64,000 nucleotides of DNA, taken from Streptomyces marokkonensis (GTDB taxonomy: Bacteria; Actinomycetota; Actinomycetes; Streptomycetales; Streptomycetaceae). The stretch's first letter is position 1, and every line of letters begins with the position of its first letter. Both the position numbers and the translations under genes were made by a program. Below are positions 8,843 to 16,983 of the stretch, one piece after another. The stretch spans positions 1 to 64,000 of the forward strand of contig NZ_VSKS01000004.1 of NCBI RefSeq assembly GCF_008312835.1, in the 5' to 3' direction. A model generated the notes under the pieces. The model was given only the letters and a program-made list of their open reading frames with translations. It did not search any database and was not told the DNA's origin.

Positions 8843-10944
8843 CCGACGACCAGCACGGAGAGGGCACGCCCCCGGGCGGCAGCCGCTGGGACCCGCTGCC
8901 CCAGGGCGACTACGACGACGGCGCCACGGCCTTCGTGAACCTCCCCGAGGGGGGCATCGACGCCCTGCTGGACTCCATGGAGAGTCCGCTCGCCGCGCCC
9001 GGCCACGGCTATGTCCCGCCGCAGATAACGGTCACCCCCGCGACCACCGCGGGCACCGACCCGGCGGCCACCGGCACGTGGGCGGTCCCCGGCGCGCCCG
9101 TCGACGGCGCACAGTGGCACGACCCGCAGGCCTCCGAGGCGGACCCGGCGACGGGGGACCGGTTCACGTACAACCCGGGCGCCACCGGCCAGTGGGACCT
9201 CGGTGAGGCGGCGGCCGCGGAGAACCCCGCGCCGGGGCAGGACGTCACCGGCCAGTGGTCGATCCCCGTCGCGGACGGCGACCTGCCGGACGAATCGGGC
9301 GAGTTCACCACCTCCGCCCTGGTCGAGCAGTGGGGCGGCGGCACTCCTCCGGCCACCCTCCCGGGCGGCGCCCCGGCCCCCTGGGCCGGCACCCAGTCCA
9401 TCGGCCGGCCGTGGGGCCCCGGCGTGCCCGGTGTCCCACAGGACCCGGAGCAGCACGGCGGCGAGCACGGCCCCGCACCGGAGCGGCAGGACGCGGGAAC
9501 GCGGCCGCACGGCGAGGGCCACGGGCCCGCGTTCGGCCGGCCGGTGGCGGGCGGATACGGCGAGCGGCCCGACGGGGACGCGTCCGCCGCCGGGCGGACC
9601 GCGTACGCCGGTCCCGCGCACGGGCGGCCGGACGGCGCCGCCCCGCCGGAGACCTCCGGCACGCCCGGCCACGGACCCGAACGGCCCGCGCACCCCGACG
9701 GGGTGCGGTCCCACGGCGAGCCCGGCCCGACCGACGGCCCCGCGCCGCGGGAGCCGCACGCCCGGGACGCGCACGCCGGGCCCCACTCGTCCGGTGTGCC
9801 CCAGCCGCTGCCCGCCGAGGGCTACGCGGAGCCGCGGTGGCAGCCCGGCGCGGAGGCCGGGTCCGACGGCACCCCCGCCGGACTCGGCGAGGAGGACCGC
9901 GGAGAGCAGGGACTCGGCGAGCGGGAACACCGAGAGCGGGCACTCGGCGAGCAGGTACCCGGGGAGTACGCATCCGAGGAGTACGCACCCGGGGAGCACG
10001 GACTGCGGGAGCACCCGCACCCCGGCGCCCAGGACGCCGCACAGCTCGCTGCCGGGCCCGGCGAGACCGTCGGGGAGCCCGGGGGCGCCGACGGCGCCCC
10101 TGAGGCCGCCGGGAGCCCGTCGGCGCCCTCCGCCGCCGACGCGGGGGCCGCACCGGAGGCGGACCCGGAGGCGGACCCGGAGGCGGCTCCCGACGCCGGC
10201 GCGCCCGCGGACGCCACCGGAACCACCGAGGCACCGCCGCACACGTCGGGCGGACCGGACCTCCCGGGTGAACCGGGAGCCCTGGGTTCCCCCCACGACG
10301 ACCACCCCCTCGCCTCCTACGTGCTCCGCGTCAACGGCACCGACCGGCCGGTCACCGACGCGTGGATCGGTGAGTCGCTGCTCTACGTGCTGCGGGAGCG
10401 GCTCGGCCTGGCCGGCGCCAAGGACGGCTGCTCGCAGGGCGAGTGCGGCGCGTGCAACGTGCAGGTCGACGGGCGGCTCGTGGCGTCCTGCCTGGTCCCG
10501 GCCGTCACCGCGGCCGGCAGCGAGGTCCGTACCGTCGAGGGCCTGGCCCAGGACGGCCGGCCCTCGGACGTGCAGCGGGCGCTCGCGCGGTGCGGCGCCG
10601 TGCAGTGCGGCTTCTGCGTCCCGGGCATGGCGATGACCGTGCACGACCTCCTGGAGGGCAACCCGGCGCCCACCGAGCTGGAGACCCGGCAGGCCCTGTG
10701 CGGCAACCTGTGCCGCTGCTCCGGCTACCGGGGTGTGGTGGACGCCGTCAAGGAGGTCGTCGCCGCACGCGAGGCGCACGCCGACACCCCCGGGGCCGAC
10801 TCCGGCGGCGAGAGCGACGCCCCGCGCATCCCGCACCAGGCGGGCCCCGGCGCCGGCGGCGTCAACCCGACGGCGTTCGGCGGCCCCGGCCCCCTCGAAC
10901 AGCCCCAGGACCAGCCCCACGGCCAGGACGGAGGCCAGGCGTGA
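8839..10944 (+). CDS. [2Fe-2S] subunit of molybdenum hydroxylase with long disordered N-terminal extension
   Basis: 701 residues, against about 160-200 for a normal Fe-S subunit. Only residues ~490-660 are the known protein: a plant-type ferredoxin domain with CSQGECGAC and a later Cys, then the helical second-cluster domain with CGFCVPG and CGNLCRCSGY. All eight cluster cysteines are present. The preceding ~490 residues are low-complexity (Pro, Gly, Ala, Glu, Asp, His) and probably disordered. They contain three TG(T/Q)W motifs at residues 78, 116 and 137, and a Glu/Gly-rich stretch around residues 355-395. GTG 8839 overlaps the previous stop; no internal start with a better SD was found directly before the domain. 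Its stop overlaps the next GTG. Electron transfer role is secure; role of the tail is unknown. Confidence 0.88.
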   Translation: MTDDQHGEGTPPGGSRWDPLPQGDYDDGATAFVNLPEGGIDALLDSMESPLAAPGHGYVPPQITVTPATTAGTDPAATGTWAVPGAPVDGAQWHDPQASEADPATGDRFTYNPGATGQWDLGEAAAAENPAPGQDVTGQWSIPVADGDLPDESGEFTTSALVEQWGGGTPPATLPGGAPAPWAGTQSIGRPWGPGVPGVPQDPEQHGGEHGPAPERQDAGTRPHGEGHGPAFGRPVAGGYGERPDGDASAAGRTAYAGPAHGRPDGAAPPETSGTPGHGPERPAHPDGVRSHGEPGPTDGPAPREPHARDAHAGPHSSGVPQPLPAEGYAEPRWQPGAEAGSDGTPAGLGEEDRGEQGLGEREHRERALGEQVPGEYASEEYAPGEHGLREHPHPGAQDAAQLAAGPGETVGEPGGADGAPEAAGSPSAPSAADAGAAPEADPEADPEAAPDAGAPADATGTTEAPPHTSGGPDLPGEPGALGSPHDDHPLASYVLRVNGTDRPVTDAWIGESLLYVLRERLGLAGAKDGCSQGECGACNVQVDGRLVASCLVPAVTAAGSEVRTVEGLAQDGRPSDVQRALARCGAVQCGFCVPGMAMTVHDLLEGNPAPTELETRQALCGNLCRCSGYRGVVDAVKEVVAAREAHADTPGADSGGESDAPRIPHQAGPGAGGVNPTAFGGPGPLEQPQDQPHGQDGGQA

Positions 10945-13256
10945 GCAACGAAGCAGCCACCGTGCAGGCCGCGCAGGCCGCCGAGACCGCCCCCGAGCCG
11001 GAACCGGTCCCGCACGGACTCGGCGTCTCCCTCCCGGCCGCCGACGCCCGCGCCAAGACCGAGGGCACCTTCCCGTACGCCGCCGACCTGTGGGCCGAGG
11101 GCCTGCTGTGGGCGGCCGTGCTGCGCTCCCCGCACCCGCACGCGCGCATCGTCTCCATCGACACCACCCACGCGCGGGAGATGCCCGGCGTCCGCGCGGT
11201 CGTCACGCACGAGGACGTCCCCGGCGCCCCGGTGCACGGCCGCGGCAAGGCCGACCGCCCGGTCTTCGCCTCCGAGGTCGTGCGCCACCACGGCGAGCCC
11301 ATCGCCGCCGTCGCCGCCGACCACCCCGACACCGCGCGGATGGCCGCCGCCGCCGTCATCGTCGAGTACGAGGTGCTCGACCCGGTGACCGACCCCGAGC
11401 AGGCGTTCGAGGCCGCACCGCTGCACCCCGACGGCAACCTGATCCGGCACATCCCGCTGCGCCACGGCGACCCCGAGGCGGCCGGCGACGTCGTCGTCGA
11501 GGGCCTGTACCGCATCGGCCGCCAGGACCCCGCCCCCATAGGGGCCGAGGCGGGGCTCGCCGTGCCCCGCCCGGACGGCGGCGTCGAGCTGTACCTGGCG
11601 TCCACCGACCCGCACGGCGACCGGGACACCGCGGCCGCCGCGTTCGGCCTGGAACCCGACCGGGTGAAGGTCGTCGTCACCGGGGTGCCCGGCGCCACCG
11701 CCGACCGCGAGGACCAGAGCTTCCAGCTCCCCCTCGGCCTGCTCGCGCTGAGGACCGGCTGCCCGGTGAAGCTCACCGCCACGCGCGAGGAGTCCTTCCT
11801 CGGCCACGCCCACCGCCACCCCACACTGCTGCGTTACCGCCACCACGCCGACGCCGAGGGCAGGCTGGTCAAGGTCGAGGCGCAGATCCTGCTCGACGCG
11901 GGCGCCTACGCCGACACCTCCTCCGAGGCCCTCGCCGCCGCCGTCGCCTTCGCCTGCGGTCCCTACGTCGTCCCGAACGCCTTCATCGAGGGCTGGGCGG
12001 TACGCACCAACAACCCGCCCTCCGGCCATGTGCGCGGCGAGGGCGCGCTGCAGGTGTGCGCCGCCTACGAGGCGCAGATGGACAAGCTGGCCAAGAAGCT
12101 CGGCGTCGACCCCGCCGAGCTGCGGCTGCGCAACGTCCTGGCGACGGGCGACGTGCTGCCCACCGGCCAGACCGTGACCTGCCCGGCCCCGGTCGCCGAA
12201 CTCCTCCAGGCGGTACGTGACTTCCCGCTGCCGCCGCTGCCCAAGGACACCCCCGAGGACGAGTGGCTGCTGCCCGGCGGCCCCGAGGGCGCGGGCGAAC
12301 CGGGTGCGGTGCGCCGGGGCGTGGGGTACGGCCTCGGCATGGTGCACATGCTCGGCGCGGAGGGCGCGGACGAGGTGTCCACGGCCACCGTGCGGGTCCA
12401 GGGCGGCGTGGCGACCGTGCTGTGCGCGGCCGTGGAGACCGGTCAGGGGTTCTCCACCCTGGCCCGGCAGATCGTCCAGGAGACCCTCGGCATCGACGAG
12501 GTGCACGTGGTGCCCGTGGACACCGACCAGCCCCCGGCCGGACCGGGCTGCCGGGGCCGGCACACCTGGGTGTCGGGCGGCGCCGTGGAGCGCGCGGCCA
12601 AGATGGTCCGCACCCAGCTCCTCCAGCCGCTCGCGCACAAGTTCGGCATGTCCACCGAGCTGCTCCAGATCACCGACGGCAAGATCACCTCGTACGACGG
12701 CGTGCTGTCCACCACCGTCACGGAGGCGATGGAGGGCAAGGAGCTGTGGGCCACCGCCCAGTGCCGTCCGCACCCGACGGAGCCGCTGGACGAGTCCGGC
12801 CAGGGCGACGCCTTCGTCGGCATGTCCTTCTGCGCGATCCGCGCGGTGGTCGACGTCGACATCGAGCTCGGCTCGGTACGGGTCGTGGAACTGGCGGTCG
12901 CCCAGGACGTGGGCCGGGTGCTGAACCCGGCGCAGCTGGCCGCCCGGATCGAGGCGGGCGTGACCCAGGGCCTGGGCGCCGCGCTCACCGAGAACCTGCG
13001 CACCCCGCGCGGCCTGGTCCGCCACCCCGACCTGACCGGCTACGCCCTGCCGACCGCGCTGGACGCGCCGGACATCCACATCGTGAAGCTGGTCGAGGAG
13101 CGTGACGTGGTCGCGCCGTTCGGCGCGAAGGCGGTCAGCGCGGTGCCGGTGGTGACCTCGCCGGCGGCCATCGCGTCCGCGGTCCGGGCCGCCACCGGCC
13201 GCCCGGTGAACCGGCTGCCGATCCGTCCGCAGGCCGCGGTGGTCACCGGGAACTGA
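10941..13256 (+). CDS. xanthine dehydrogenase family molybdopterin-binding subunit, divergent active site
   Basis: A 771-residue large subunit holding the molybdenum cofactor in this family. The N-terminal a/b-hammerhead domain (AKTEGTFPYAADLW ... LRSPHPHARI) and the cofactor-binding domain (TATREESFLGH, ETGQGFSTLARQIVQE) are clear and length is normal. The active-site region is unusual. Where xanthine dehydrogenase has KAVGEPP with the catalytic base glutamate, this protein reads KAVSAVP, putting Ala734 at that position. The RGFGxPQ cofactor loop reads RGEGALQ. Enzymatic activity may be altered or lost, or the substrate may be different. GTG 10941 overlaps the previous stop, making the third gene of a tightly coupled operon. 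A hairpin follows. Confidence 0.87.
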   Translation: MSNEAATVQAAQAAETAPEPEPVPHGLGVSLPAADARAKTEGTFPYAADLWAEGLLWAAVLRSPHPHARIVSIDTTHAREMPGVRAVVTHEDVPGAPVHGRGKADRPVFASEVVRHHGEPIAAVAADHPDTARMAAAAVIVEYEVLDPVTDPEQAFEAAPLHPDGNLIRHIPLRHGDPEAAGDVVVEGLYRIGRQDPAPIGAEAGLAVPRPDGGVELYLASTDPHGDRDTAAAAFGLEPDRVKVVVTGVPGATADREDQSFQLPLGLLALRTGCPVKLTATREESFLGHAHRHPTLLRYRHHADAEGRLVKVEAQILLDAGAYADTSSEALAAAVAFACGPYVVPNAFIEGWAVRTNNPPSGHVRGEGALQVCAAYEAQMDKLAKKLGVDPAELRLRNVLATGDVLPTGQTVTCPAPVAELLQAVRDFPLPPLPKDTPEDEWLLPGGPEGAGEPGAVRRGVGYGLGMVHMLGAEGADEVSTATVRVQGGVATVLCAAVETGQGFSTLARQIVQETLGIDEVHVVPVDTDQPPAGPGCRGRHTWVSGGAVERAAKMVRTQLLQPLAHKFGMSTELLQITDGKITSYDGVLSTTVTEAMEGKELWATAQCRPHPTEPLDESGQGDAFVGMSFCAIRAVVDVDIELGSVRVVELAVAQDVGRVLNPAQLAARIEAGVTQGLGAALTENLRTPRGLVRHPDLTGYALPTALDAPDIHIVKLVEERDVVAPFGAKAVSAVPVVTSPAAIASAVRAATGRPVNRLPIRPQAAVVTGN

Positions 13257-13277
13257 ATCCCGTTCCGGGGTGTTTTC

Positions 13278-13310
13278 CGCGCCGGGGCAACGCAAGCGGT
13301 TGCCGGCGCG
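13278..13310 (+). terminator. terminator hairpin after the molybdenum hydroxylase operon
   Basis: CGCGCCGG(GG)CAAC pairs with GTTGCCGGCGCG: a 12-bp stem with a two-base bulge and a 7-nt loop, followed by TCTTGTG. It begins 21 nt after the stop codon. Confidence 0.6.
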
Positions 13311-13488
13311 TCTTGTGTGACGAGGGGCGTCGGTTCCGGCGCGCCCTCGGTCCGGGGGCGTTGTCAGTGGTGGCGCGTAGTGTTCCGATCAGTGGGGACG
13401 GCCGCTTGGCCCGGAAGGGCATGAACCGTCCCGCCCGGGGCGGGGCGTTCGCGGGCCCGGGACCGAGCACACGTATCGCGGGGGAATC

Positions 13489-14670
13489 ATGAGCAGGACC
13501 GACACCGTTGTCGCGGGGGCGATCACACTCGCCGACGCCGACCTCGATCCCTTCATCACGCACGCCTCCACGCGCCGCTGGCTGACGGACCCCGGACTGC
13601 CGGAGGACAGCGTCCTGTTCGGCTTCGCGGAGCCGGCGCGGCAGGGCGGTCCGCACACCGTGGCCGACTCCCTGTGCGGCCCCGCCGACCGGCTCCCGGC
13701 CGGGCTGCGGGACCAGTTGGTGATCGGCCGTCTGCTGGGCCCGGCCGGCCTGGAGACGGAGTCGGTGCTGCTCGACGGCGCGACCGGCGAGGTCTCGACG
13801 GCGTACTTCTTCCACGACCGCCCGGACCTGATGGACCGCCGTCCGCTGGCCCCGTCCCTGCCGACGCTGGTGCGGTTCGCCGCGGCGACGGACGAACTGG
13901 CCGGCTTGCGCGGCCAGTTCGCCGCCTACGCGGGCCGCTACGGCACCAAGGCGGTCGCGGAGGCCTCCCGTCAGCTGCTGGCGGTCTTCGAGGAGGGGGC
14001 GGACGGGGAGCCGGCGCCGTTCTGGCGGATGGCCGCGCTGATCCGCCCGCTGGCCCTGGTGGCGGGCCCCGGCACGGCCTCGGGCCTGGCCCTTGACCTC
14101 CCCGTCCGCCTCCTCGACGGCGAGTTCGGCCGGGGCGGCGTGGCCCGCTTCGAGGAGGTCGACTTCCCCGCGACGCTCACGCACGAGCCGACCCGCCGCT
14201 TCCTGCGCGAGACGGGCCTCCCCGAGGACGGCTTCCTCTTCTCCCTGGACACGGACCTGCCGCTGCGCACGCTCGCGGAGTACCACACCGACGACTGCGG
14301 GAGCCCGCTCCCCGACGGCCTGCTCCCCGCCCGCGCGGAGCACCTGATACGCCTCGGCCACCTGGTCGACGACCACAGCCTGGTCGTCGACGGAACCACG
14401 GGCGCGGTCCTCAGCTGGAACGAACCGGATGCCGTGCTCCACCCCCTGAACACGGACGTCTCCACCCTCGCCTTCACGCTCTGGCTGCTGCACCGCGAGC
14501 GCTCCATCGACGAGGAGTCGGGTCACGCGCTGACCACCGACACCTACGACCAGCTGGCGCTGACGATGATCCAGGTCCTGTCCTCCATCGACCCCACGGG
14601 CACGACCAGGGACGCGGACTGGCACTACTGGACGGAGCTGTTCCAGGACGAGGCGGGCGGGGTGCTCTAG
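13489..14670 (+). CDS. tandem-duplicated SUKH-4 family (immunity-like) protein
   Basis: A 393-residue protein built of two copies of one domain. Copy 1 starts near residue 13 with DADLDPFITHASTRRWLTDPGLPEDSVLFGF. Copy 2 starts near residue 222 with VDFPATLTHEPTRRFLRETGLPEDGFLFSL. Both then show a late strand, VLLDGATGEV and LVVDGTTGAVLSW, as in SUKH-4 domains. SUKH proteins are often immunity factors against secreted nuclease or deaminase toxins, but no toxin gene adjoins this one, and in Streptomyces such orphans also occur as regulators or housekeeping proteins. ATG 13489 follows GGGGGAA. Family call fairly sure from motif pattern; function open. Confidence 0.75.
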   Translation: MSRTDTVVAGAITLADADLDPFITHASTRRWLTDPGLPEDSVLFGFAEPARQGGPHTVADSLCGPADRLPAGLRDQLVIGRLLGPAGLETESVLLDGATGEVSTAYFFHDRPDLMDRRPLAPSLPTLVRFAAATDELAGLRGQFAAYAGRYGTKAVAEASRQLLAVFEEGADGEPAPFWRMAALIRPLALVAGPGTASGLALDLPVRLLDGEFGRGGVARFEEVDFPATLTHEPTRRFLRETGLPEDGFLFSLDTDLPLRTLAEYHTDDCGSPLPDGLLPARAEHLIRLGHLVDDHSLVVDGTTGAVLSWNEPDAVLHPLNTDVSTLAFTLWLLHRERSIDEESGHALTTDTYDQLALTMIQVLSSIDPTGTTRDADWHYWTELFQDEAGGVL

Positions 14671-14773
14671 CGCACACGCGGCGCGGGCGAGGCCCCGGGA
14701 CCGTCAGGGCCTACGACCAAGGTCCCGGTGCCGGTACCGACCCCCGACAGGGGTCAAACCGGGCCGCGGACCT

Positions 14774-14779
14774 TACGCT
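14774..14779 (+). promoter_or_regulatory. -10 box of a leaderless promoter for the MFS gene
   Basis: TACGCT ends 7 nt before ATG 14787, and there is no SD. This is the spacing expected when transcription starts at the A of the start codon. Confidence 0.5.
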
Positions 14780-14786
14780 GGCGGTC

Positions 14787-16244
14787 ATGACCGCCCCGAA
14801 CCCGCGCGACACCGATGTCGCCGTGCCCGTCGACGCCCCCGCCTCGGCCGCCGACCCCGACGAGACCGTGCTGAGCCGCCCCTACCGGGCGCTGAGCGTC
14901 GGGGTCGTCTCCGTGGTGCTGCTGATCGCCTTCGAGGCGACGGCCGTCGGTACGGCGATGCCGGTGGCGGCGCGGGAGCTGGACGGGGTGCCGCTGTACG
15001 CGTTCGCGTTCTCGGGGTACTTCACGACAAGCCTGTTCGGGATGGTGCTGTCCGGCCAGTGGTCGGACCGGCGGGGCCCGCTCGGGCCGCTCACCTGGGG
15101 CATCGCCTCCTTCGCGGCCGGACTGCTGCTCGCCGGGACGGCCGGTGCGATGTGGCTGTTCATCCTGGGGCGGGCCGTGCAGGGGTTCGGCGGCGGGCTG
15201 GTGATCGTCGCGCTGTACGTCATCGTCGGGCGGGCCTATCCGGAGCGGCTGAGGCCGGCGATCATGGCGGCGTTCGCGGCGAGCTGGGTGGTGCCGTCGA
15301 TCGTCGGCCCGCTCGCGTCCGGCGCGGTGACGGAGCACATCGGCTGGCGCTGGGTGTTCCTCGGCATACCGGTGCTCGTGGTCTTCCCGCTGGCCCTGGC
15401 GCTGCCGCAGATACGGCGGCTGGCGTCCGGCCCGGTGAGCGCGGACACGGACGCCCCGGCCTCCGCCGGCCGCCGCCGCATCCGGCTGGCCCTGGCCATC
15501 TCCTTCGGCGCCGGGTTCCTGCAGTACGCCGCCCAGGACCTGCGCTGGGCGTCGCTGCTGCCGGGCGCGCTGGGCGTGGCGCTGCTCGTCCCCGCGGTGC
15601 TGGGCCTGCTCCCGCGCGGCACGTACCGGGCGGCGCGCGGCCTGCCCTCGGTCGTCCTGCTGCGCGGCGTGGCCGCCGGCTCCTTCATCGCGGCGGAGTC
15701 CTTCGTCCCGCTGATGCTGGTCACCCAGCGCGGTCTCAGCCCGACCCTCGCCGGCTTCTCGCTCGCGGCGGGCGGCGGCACCTGGGCGCTGGGCTCCTGG
15801 GTGCAGTCCCGGCCCCGTCTTGAGCCGTACCGGGAGCGGCTGATGACCCTCGGGATGGTGCTGGTGGCGGCGGCCATCGCCGCGGCGCCCAGTGTGCTGA
15901 TCGACGCCGTGCCCGCCTGGACGGTCGCGGTCGCCTGGGCCTTCGGCTGCTTCGGCATGGGCCTGGTGATCTCGTCCACCAGCGTCCTGCTGCTCCAGCT
16001 GTCCGCCCCCTCGGAGGCCGGCACCAACTCCGCCGCCCTCCAGATCTCCGACGGCCTCTCCAACGTCCTGCTCCTCGCCGCGGGCGGCGCCGCCTTCGCG
16101 GCCCTCGGTGGCGGCACGGTCAGCCACGCGGCCACGGAGACCACGGCCTCCCACCCGGCTGCCTTCGTCGCGGTCTTCCTCCCGATGGCGGCGGTGGCCC
16201 TGGCGGGAGCGTGGGTGGCGGCGCGCGTTCGGCCGGCCAAGTAG
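14787..16244 (+). CDS. MFS transporter, drug-exporter type
   Basis: A 485-residue integral membrane protein with about 12-14 hydrophobic segments after a 35-residue acidic cytoplasmic N-terminus. The first loop has the MFS motif A equivalent GQWSDRRGPLGP, and the exporter-type stretch FEATAVGTAMPVAARELDG lies in helix 1. RAVQGFGGGLVIVALYVIVG in helix 4 is typical of DHA-type proton antiporters. Substrate unknown. ATG 14787 lacks an SD but sits 7 nt after a TACGCT -10 box, so the mRNA is probably leaderless. The stop codon abuts the operator of the next toxin-antitoxin pair. Confidence 0.87.
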   Translation: MTAPNPRDTDVAVPVDAPASAADPDETVLSRPYRALSVGVVSVVLLIAFEATAVGTAMPVAARELDGVPLYAFAFSGYFTTSLFGMVLSGQWSDRRGPLGPLTWGIASFAAGLLLAGTAGAMWLFILGRAVQGFGGGLVIVALYVIVGRAYPERLRPAIMAAFAASWVVPSIVGPLASGAVTEHIGWRWVFLGIPVLVVFPLALALPQIRRLASGPVSADTDAPASAGRRRIRLALAISFGAGFLQYAAQDLRWASLLPGALGVALLVPAVLGLLPRGTYRAARGLPSVVLLRGVAAGSFIAAESFVPLMLVTQRGLSPTLAGFSLAAGGGTWALGSWVQSRPRLEPYRERLMTLGMVLVAAAIAAAPSVLIDAVPAWTVAVAWAFGCFGMGLVISSTSVLLLQLSAPSEAGTNSAALQISDGLSNVLLLAAGGAAFAALGGGTVSHAATETTASHPAAFVAVFLPMAAVALAGAWVAARVRPAK

Positions 16245-16282
16245 TACCACTTTGGTGTCACACGGTGGTACCGTTTTGGTAT
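16244..16282. promoter_or_regulatory. repeated operator boxes of the toxin-antitoxin operon
   Basis: Two related boxes 24 bp apart: TACCACTTTGGTGT (16245-16258) and TACCGTTTTGGTAT (16269-16282). Each is itself an imperfect ACC..GGT palindrome. GTACCAC (16244-16250) and GTGGTAC (16265-16271) also form a perfect 7-bp inverted repeat. The second box runs into the antitoxin start codon. This is a typical autoregulation layout for RHH antitoxins. Confidence 0.65.
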
Positions 16283-16481
16283 GGCTATGAACCTGCGCCT
16301 TCGCGACGACCAGACGGAAGCTCTCAAGCTGCGCGCCGAAGAGGAGGGCGTCAGCATGCACGCGATACTGCTGCGGGCAGTGGACGACTATCTGGCGCGG
16401 ACTGCGCACCAGGCGCTGGTACGCAAGGCGGCCAAGGAGCAGACCGCCAAGTGGGCCGAGCTGCTGGAGCGGCTGAAGTGA
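16281..16481 (+). CDS. ribbon-helix-helix antitoxin
   Basis: A 66-residue protein whose first ~40 residues (NLRLRDDQTEALKLRAEEEGVSMHAILLRAVDDYLAR) have the strand-helix-helix pattern of Arc/CopG-type DNA-binding proteins. The Lys/Glu-rich C-terminal helix would wrap and inhibit the toxin. It would repress its own promoter by binding the boxes immediately upstream. ATG 16281 has no SD and overlaps the second operator box, suggesting leaderless expression; ATG 16287 is an alternative. The toxin gene starts in its stop codon (GTGA). Base composition here is slightly less GC-rich than in neighbours, consistent with acquisition. Confidence 0.82.
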   Translation: MAMNLRLRDDQTEALKLRAEEEGVSMHAILLRAVDDYLARTAHQALVRKAAKEQTAKWAELLERLK

Positions 16482-16873
16482 CGTACGTCTACCTCACGGC
16501 CGAGGACGTCCTGGCCATTGCCGAGGACGCCGTCGACGATCAGCGCATCGCCGTGCGCGACGCGGGACTGCTGGAGTCGGCCGTGCATCGCCCTTCGGCG
16601 GCCATGTTCGGGCAGGAGGCCTACGCCGACCTGTTCGACAAGGCGGCGGCACTCCTGCAGTCCCTGGTCGTCAATCACCCTTTCGTGGACGGGAACAAAC
16701 GCACTGCGTGGGTGTCCTGTGCCGTCTTCCTGGCGATGAACGAGGTGCAGTTGCGCCCCGACATCGATGCGGCAGAGCGCTTGGTCATCGCTGTGGCGAC
16801 CAGCAGCCTGGACGAGGTCAAGGCGATCTCCGAAGCGCTGAGGGACTTGGCTGAGCAGGGCGATGTGACCTGA
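16478..16873 (+). CDS. Doc-family (death-on-curing) toxin
   Basis: A 131-residue Fic/Doc-fold protein. The diagnostic motif HPFVDGNKRTAW is complete, with His67, Asp71, Asn73 and Lys74-Arg75. In phage P1 Doc this motif supports phosphorylation of EF-Tu, which halts translation. YLTAEDVLAIAEDAV at the N-terminus and LLESAVHRP before the motif match the family, and length matches P1 Doc (126). GTG 16478 overlaps the antitoxin stop, giving translational coupling. It is followed by a gap of about 110 bp with no obvious terminator. The partner is an RHH protein rather than Phd, a pairing seen in actinobacteria. Confidence 0.9.
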   Translation: MTYVYLTAEDVLAIAEDAVDDQRIAVRDAGLLESAVHRPSAAMFGQEAYADLFDKAAALLQSLVVNHPFVDGNKRTAWVSCAVFLAMNEVQLRPDIDAAERLVIAVATSSLDEVKAISEALRDLAEQGDVT

Positions 16874-16983
16874 GTCCCATCCTGGGCGGTCCCGGTCGCG
16901 TACCGGCGTTGGCAGCTCCGGGCCATCGGTAGGGTGGCCCGGTTGTCATACGCACCGCGCCGCCCGACCACCCCACGGAGATC

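Noticed and set aside
8455-10920. Long minus-strand open frame opposite the Fe-S subunit (821 codons), and similar long antisense frames at 19097-21268, 28314-30689 and 32187-34523
   Set aside because: High GC gives few stops on the opposite strand. The plus-strand products have clear domains and third-position GC bias; the antisense ones have none.
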